DNA of 64,000 nt from Zygaena filipendulae (lineage: Eukaryota > Arthropoda > Insecta > Lepidoptera > Zygaenidae): NCBI GenBank assembly GCA_907165275.2, contig OU015652.1, positions 1,193,001-1,257,000 of the forward strand, given 5' to 3'. Numbering within the stretch: the first letter of the stretch is position 1; each line of letters opens with the position of its first letter. Below the pieces are notes generated by a model. That model was not told the origin of the DNA. It saw nothing but the letters and a program-made list of their open reading frames with translations, and did not search any database. This document shows, in pieces, positions 62,989 to 64,000 of the stretch. A program made the translations under genes and the position numbers.

Positions 62989-64000
62989 GCTGGTGACATT
63001 AGTAAATTGAGAGTCTATATGAAAGGATGCTATCATGAAACAAATTCGTTTTCTAATACAGGAAATATTAAACTATTTGGATTATTACTCTCAAAAGCTT
63101 CATAGATATTTGGTAATTTCTTAAAAAAATTTTTGGTTGCTTTAGAGCAATCAACGTCAACGTAACGTACAACTTATATAACACAACGGTAATCATTTTA
63201 GTTGATTGCCTTTTGAGTTCTTCTTTTTTTTTCAATATGGCAACAGACGCCTTTGGTAGGTAGGCGCTCTATTCATGTCAAGACGAAAACAGTGGAGAGT
63301 TACAAAAATAAAGTTAGGTCAGAATATAAGATTCAGAAGTATGAACAGTGATTAATTTTGTGATGAAACATGGAAACCATTTTCGCTTCACAGTTTTTGT
63401 CTGGCGTGTCTTGGTTTGAAGTAAAATATCAAACCATTTTTTCCTACTCTATAAAACAAACTATGAAACGCATTTATTTGATTTATTTGAAATACACACG
63501 AATTTTAGGAGTTGGTGTATCAATGTAACAGCATTTTCATAACTAGCTATTTATTCTATGATATTTACTGATTATTTTCTTGTTTACTAATTTGGGAACG
63601 GTTTGTTTACGAAATTTTCTAATAAAATCAAGCTGATAACTGTTATTTGCCTATTTATGTCTAGTATAATAATTTACAATTAACAAAGATGGCTGTTGTT
63701 ATCCTTAATAGTATAAGTAATGTTAATAACATTTATATACTTAATTAAAGATAAAGTTTTTAGGAAATTTATGAGTTTTATTTGTTCTTGTTTATGTTTT
63801 TCTCTAAACACAATTAGTTCATTAACATGTTTAGAGAAAAACATATACAAGTCAGTCACACTCTTAAAATAAAAAAAAAATATTTAATCCTAACAAGCTA
63901 TAATACCATCGATACGAGCACAGGATCCCATCCCTAGTATCGATAAAGTTTATCGACATGGACAACACTAATATTTTATCTGTGGCTCTGTCGGGCTCTG
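62989..64000. other. Right edge, no gene seen
   Basis: AT-rich DNA with one perfect 17-bp hairpin (arms 63,794-63,810 and 63,828-63,844, TGTTTTTCTCTAAAC) and a TATCGATA octamer at 63,938-63,945, the core of the insect DRE promoter element. A gene may start just past the edge. Confidence 0.35.

Overview
This is a eukaryotic window, almost certainly from a lepidopteran insect (moth or butterfly). Genes are split by GT-AG introns, the background is AT-rich, and about half of the DNA is interspersed repeats of kinds I associate with Lepidoptera: Helitron-like elements with a GC-rich 3' hairpin and CTAG end, tRNA-derived SINEs, 5'-truncated LINEs with pentanucleotide tails, and many short inverted-repeat (MITE) families. 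The palindromic word GTAGGTACCTAC is scattered throughout. The species cannot be named from sequence alone. There are no operons, CRISPR arrays or prokaryotic features.

Layout. 1-0.5 kb: first exon of a secreted C-type-lectin-like protein (minus, runs off the left edge). 0.5-23.4 kb: a repeat-dense desert with Helitrons, MITEs, SINEs, LINE 3' ends, a 162-bp-arm palindrome and an inverted duplication. 23.5-24.3 kb: an intact single-exon seven-in-absentia (sina/SIAH) E3 ubiquitin ligase (plus). 24.4-29.6 kb: mostly unassigned, with three MITEs and one promoter-like GC-rich island. 29.7-41.6 kb: ten-exon Rabex-5 (minus), a Rab5 exchange factor reconstructed exon by exon with consistent phases (862 residues); its introns hold a minisatellite, SINEs, Helitrons, MITEs and a LINE inserted in a MITE. 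42.3-49.6 kb: ALKBH2-type DNA dealkylase (minus, four exons); the whole two-exon IFT70/TTC30 ciliary gene (plus, 42,826-47,623) sits inside its last intron. 50.1-51.9 kb: three-exon orphan gene for a membrane-anchored coiled-coil protein (minus). 52.5-53.1 kb: COA8/APOPT1, a mitochondrial complex IV assembly factor (minus, two exons). 53.1-64 kb: repeats again, with two decayed copies of a THAP-domain gene, a Harbinger-like element, tandem Helitrons, and a weak chain of candidate plus-strand exons.

The genes are functionally unrelated: ubiquitin ligation, endosomal Rab5 activation, DNA alkylation repair, intraflagellar transport and respiratory-chain assembly. The points most worth following up are the IFT70-in-ALKBH2 nesting with antisense 3' overlap, the tandem array of splice-donor copies after Rabex-5 exon 9, and the long lineage-specific Rabex-5 tail with six DPF motifs and a triple internal repeat.
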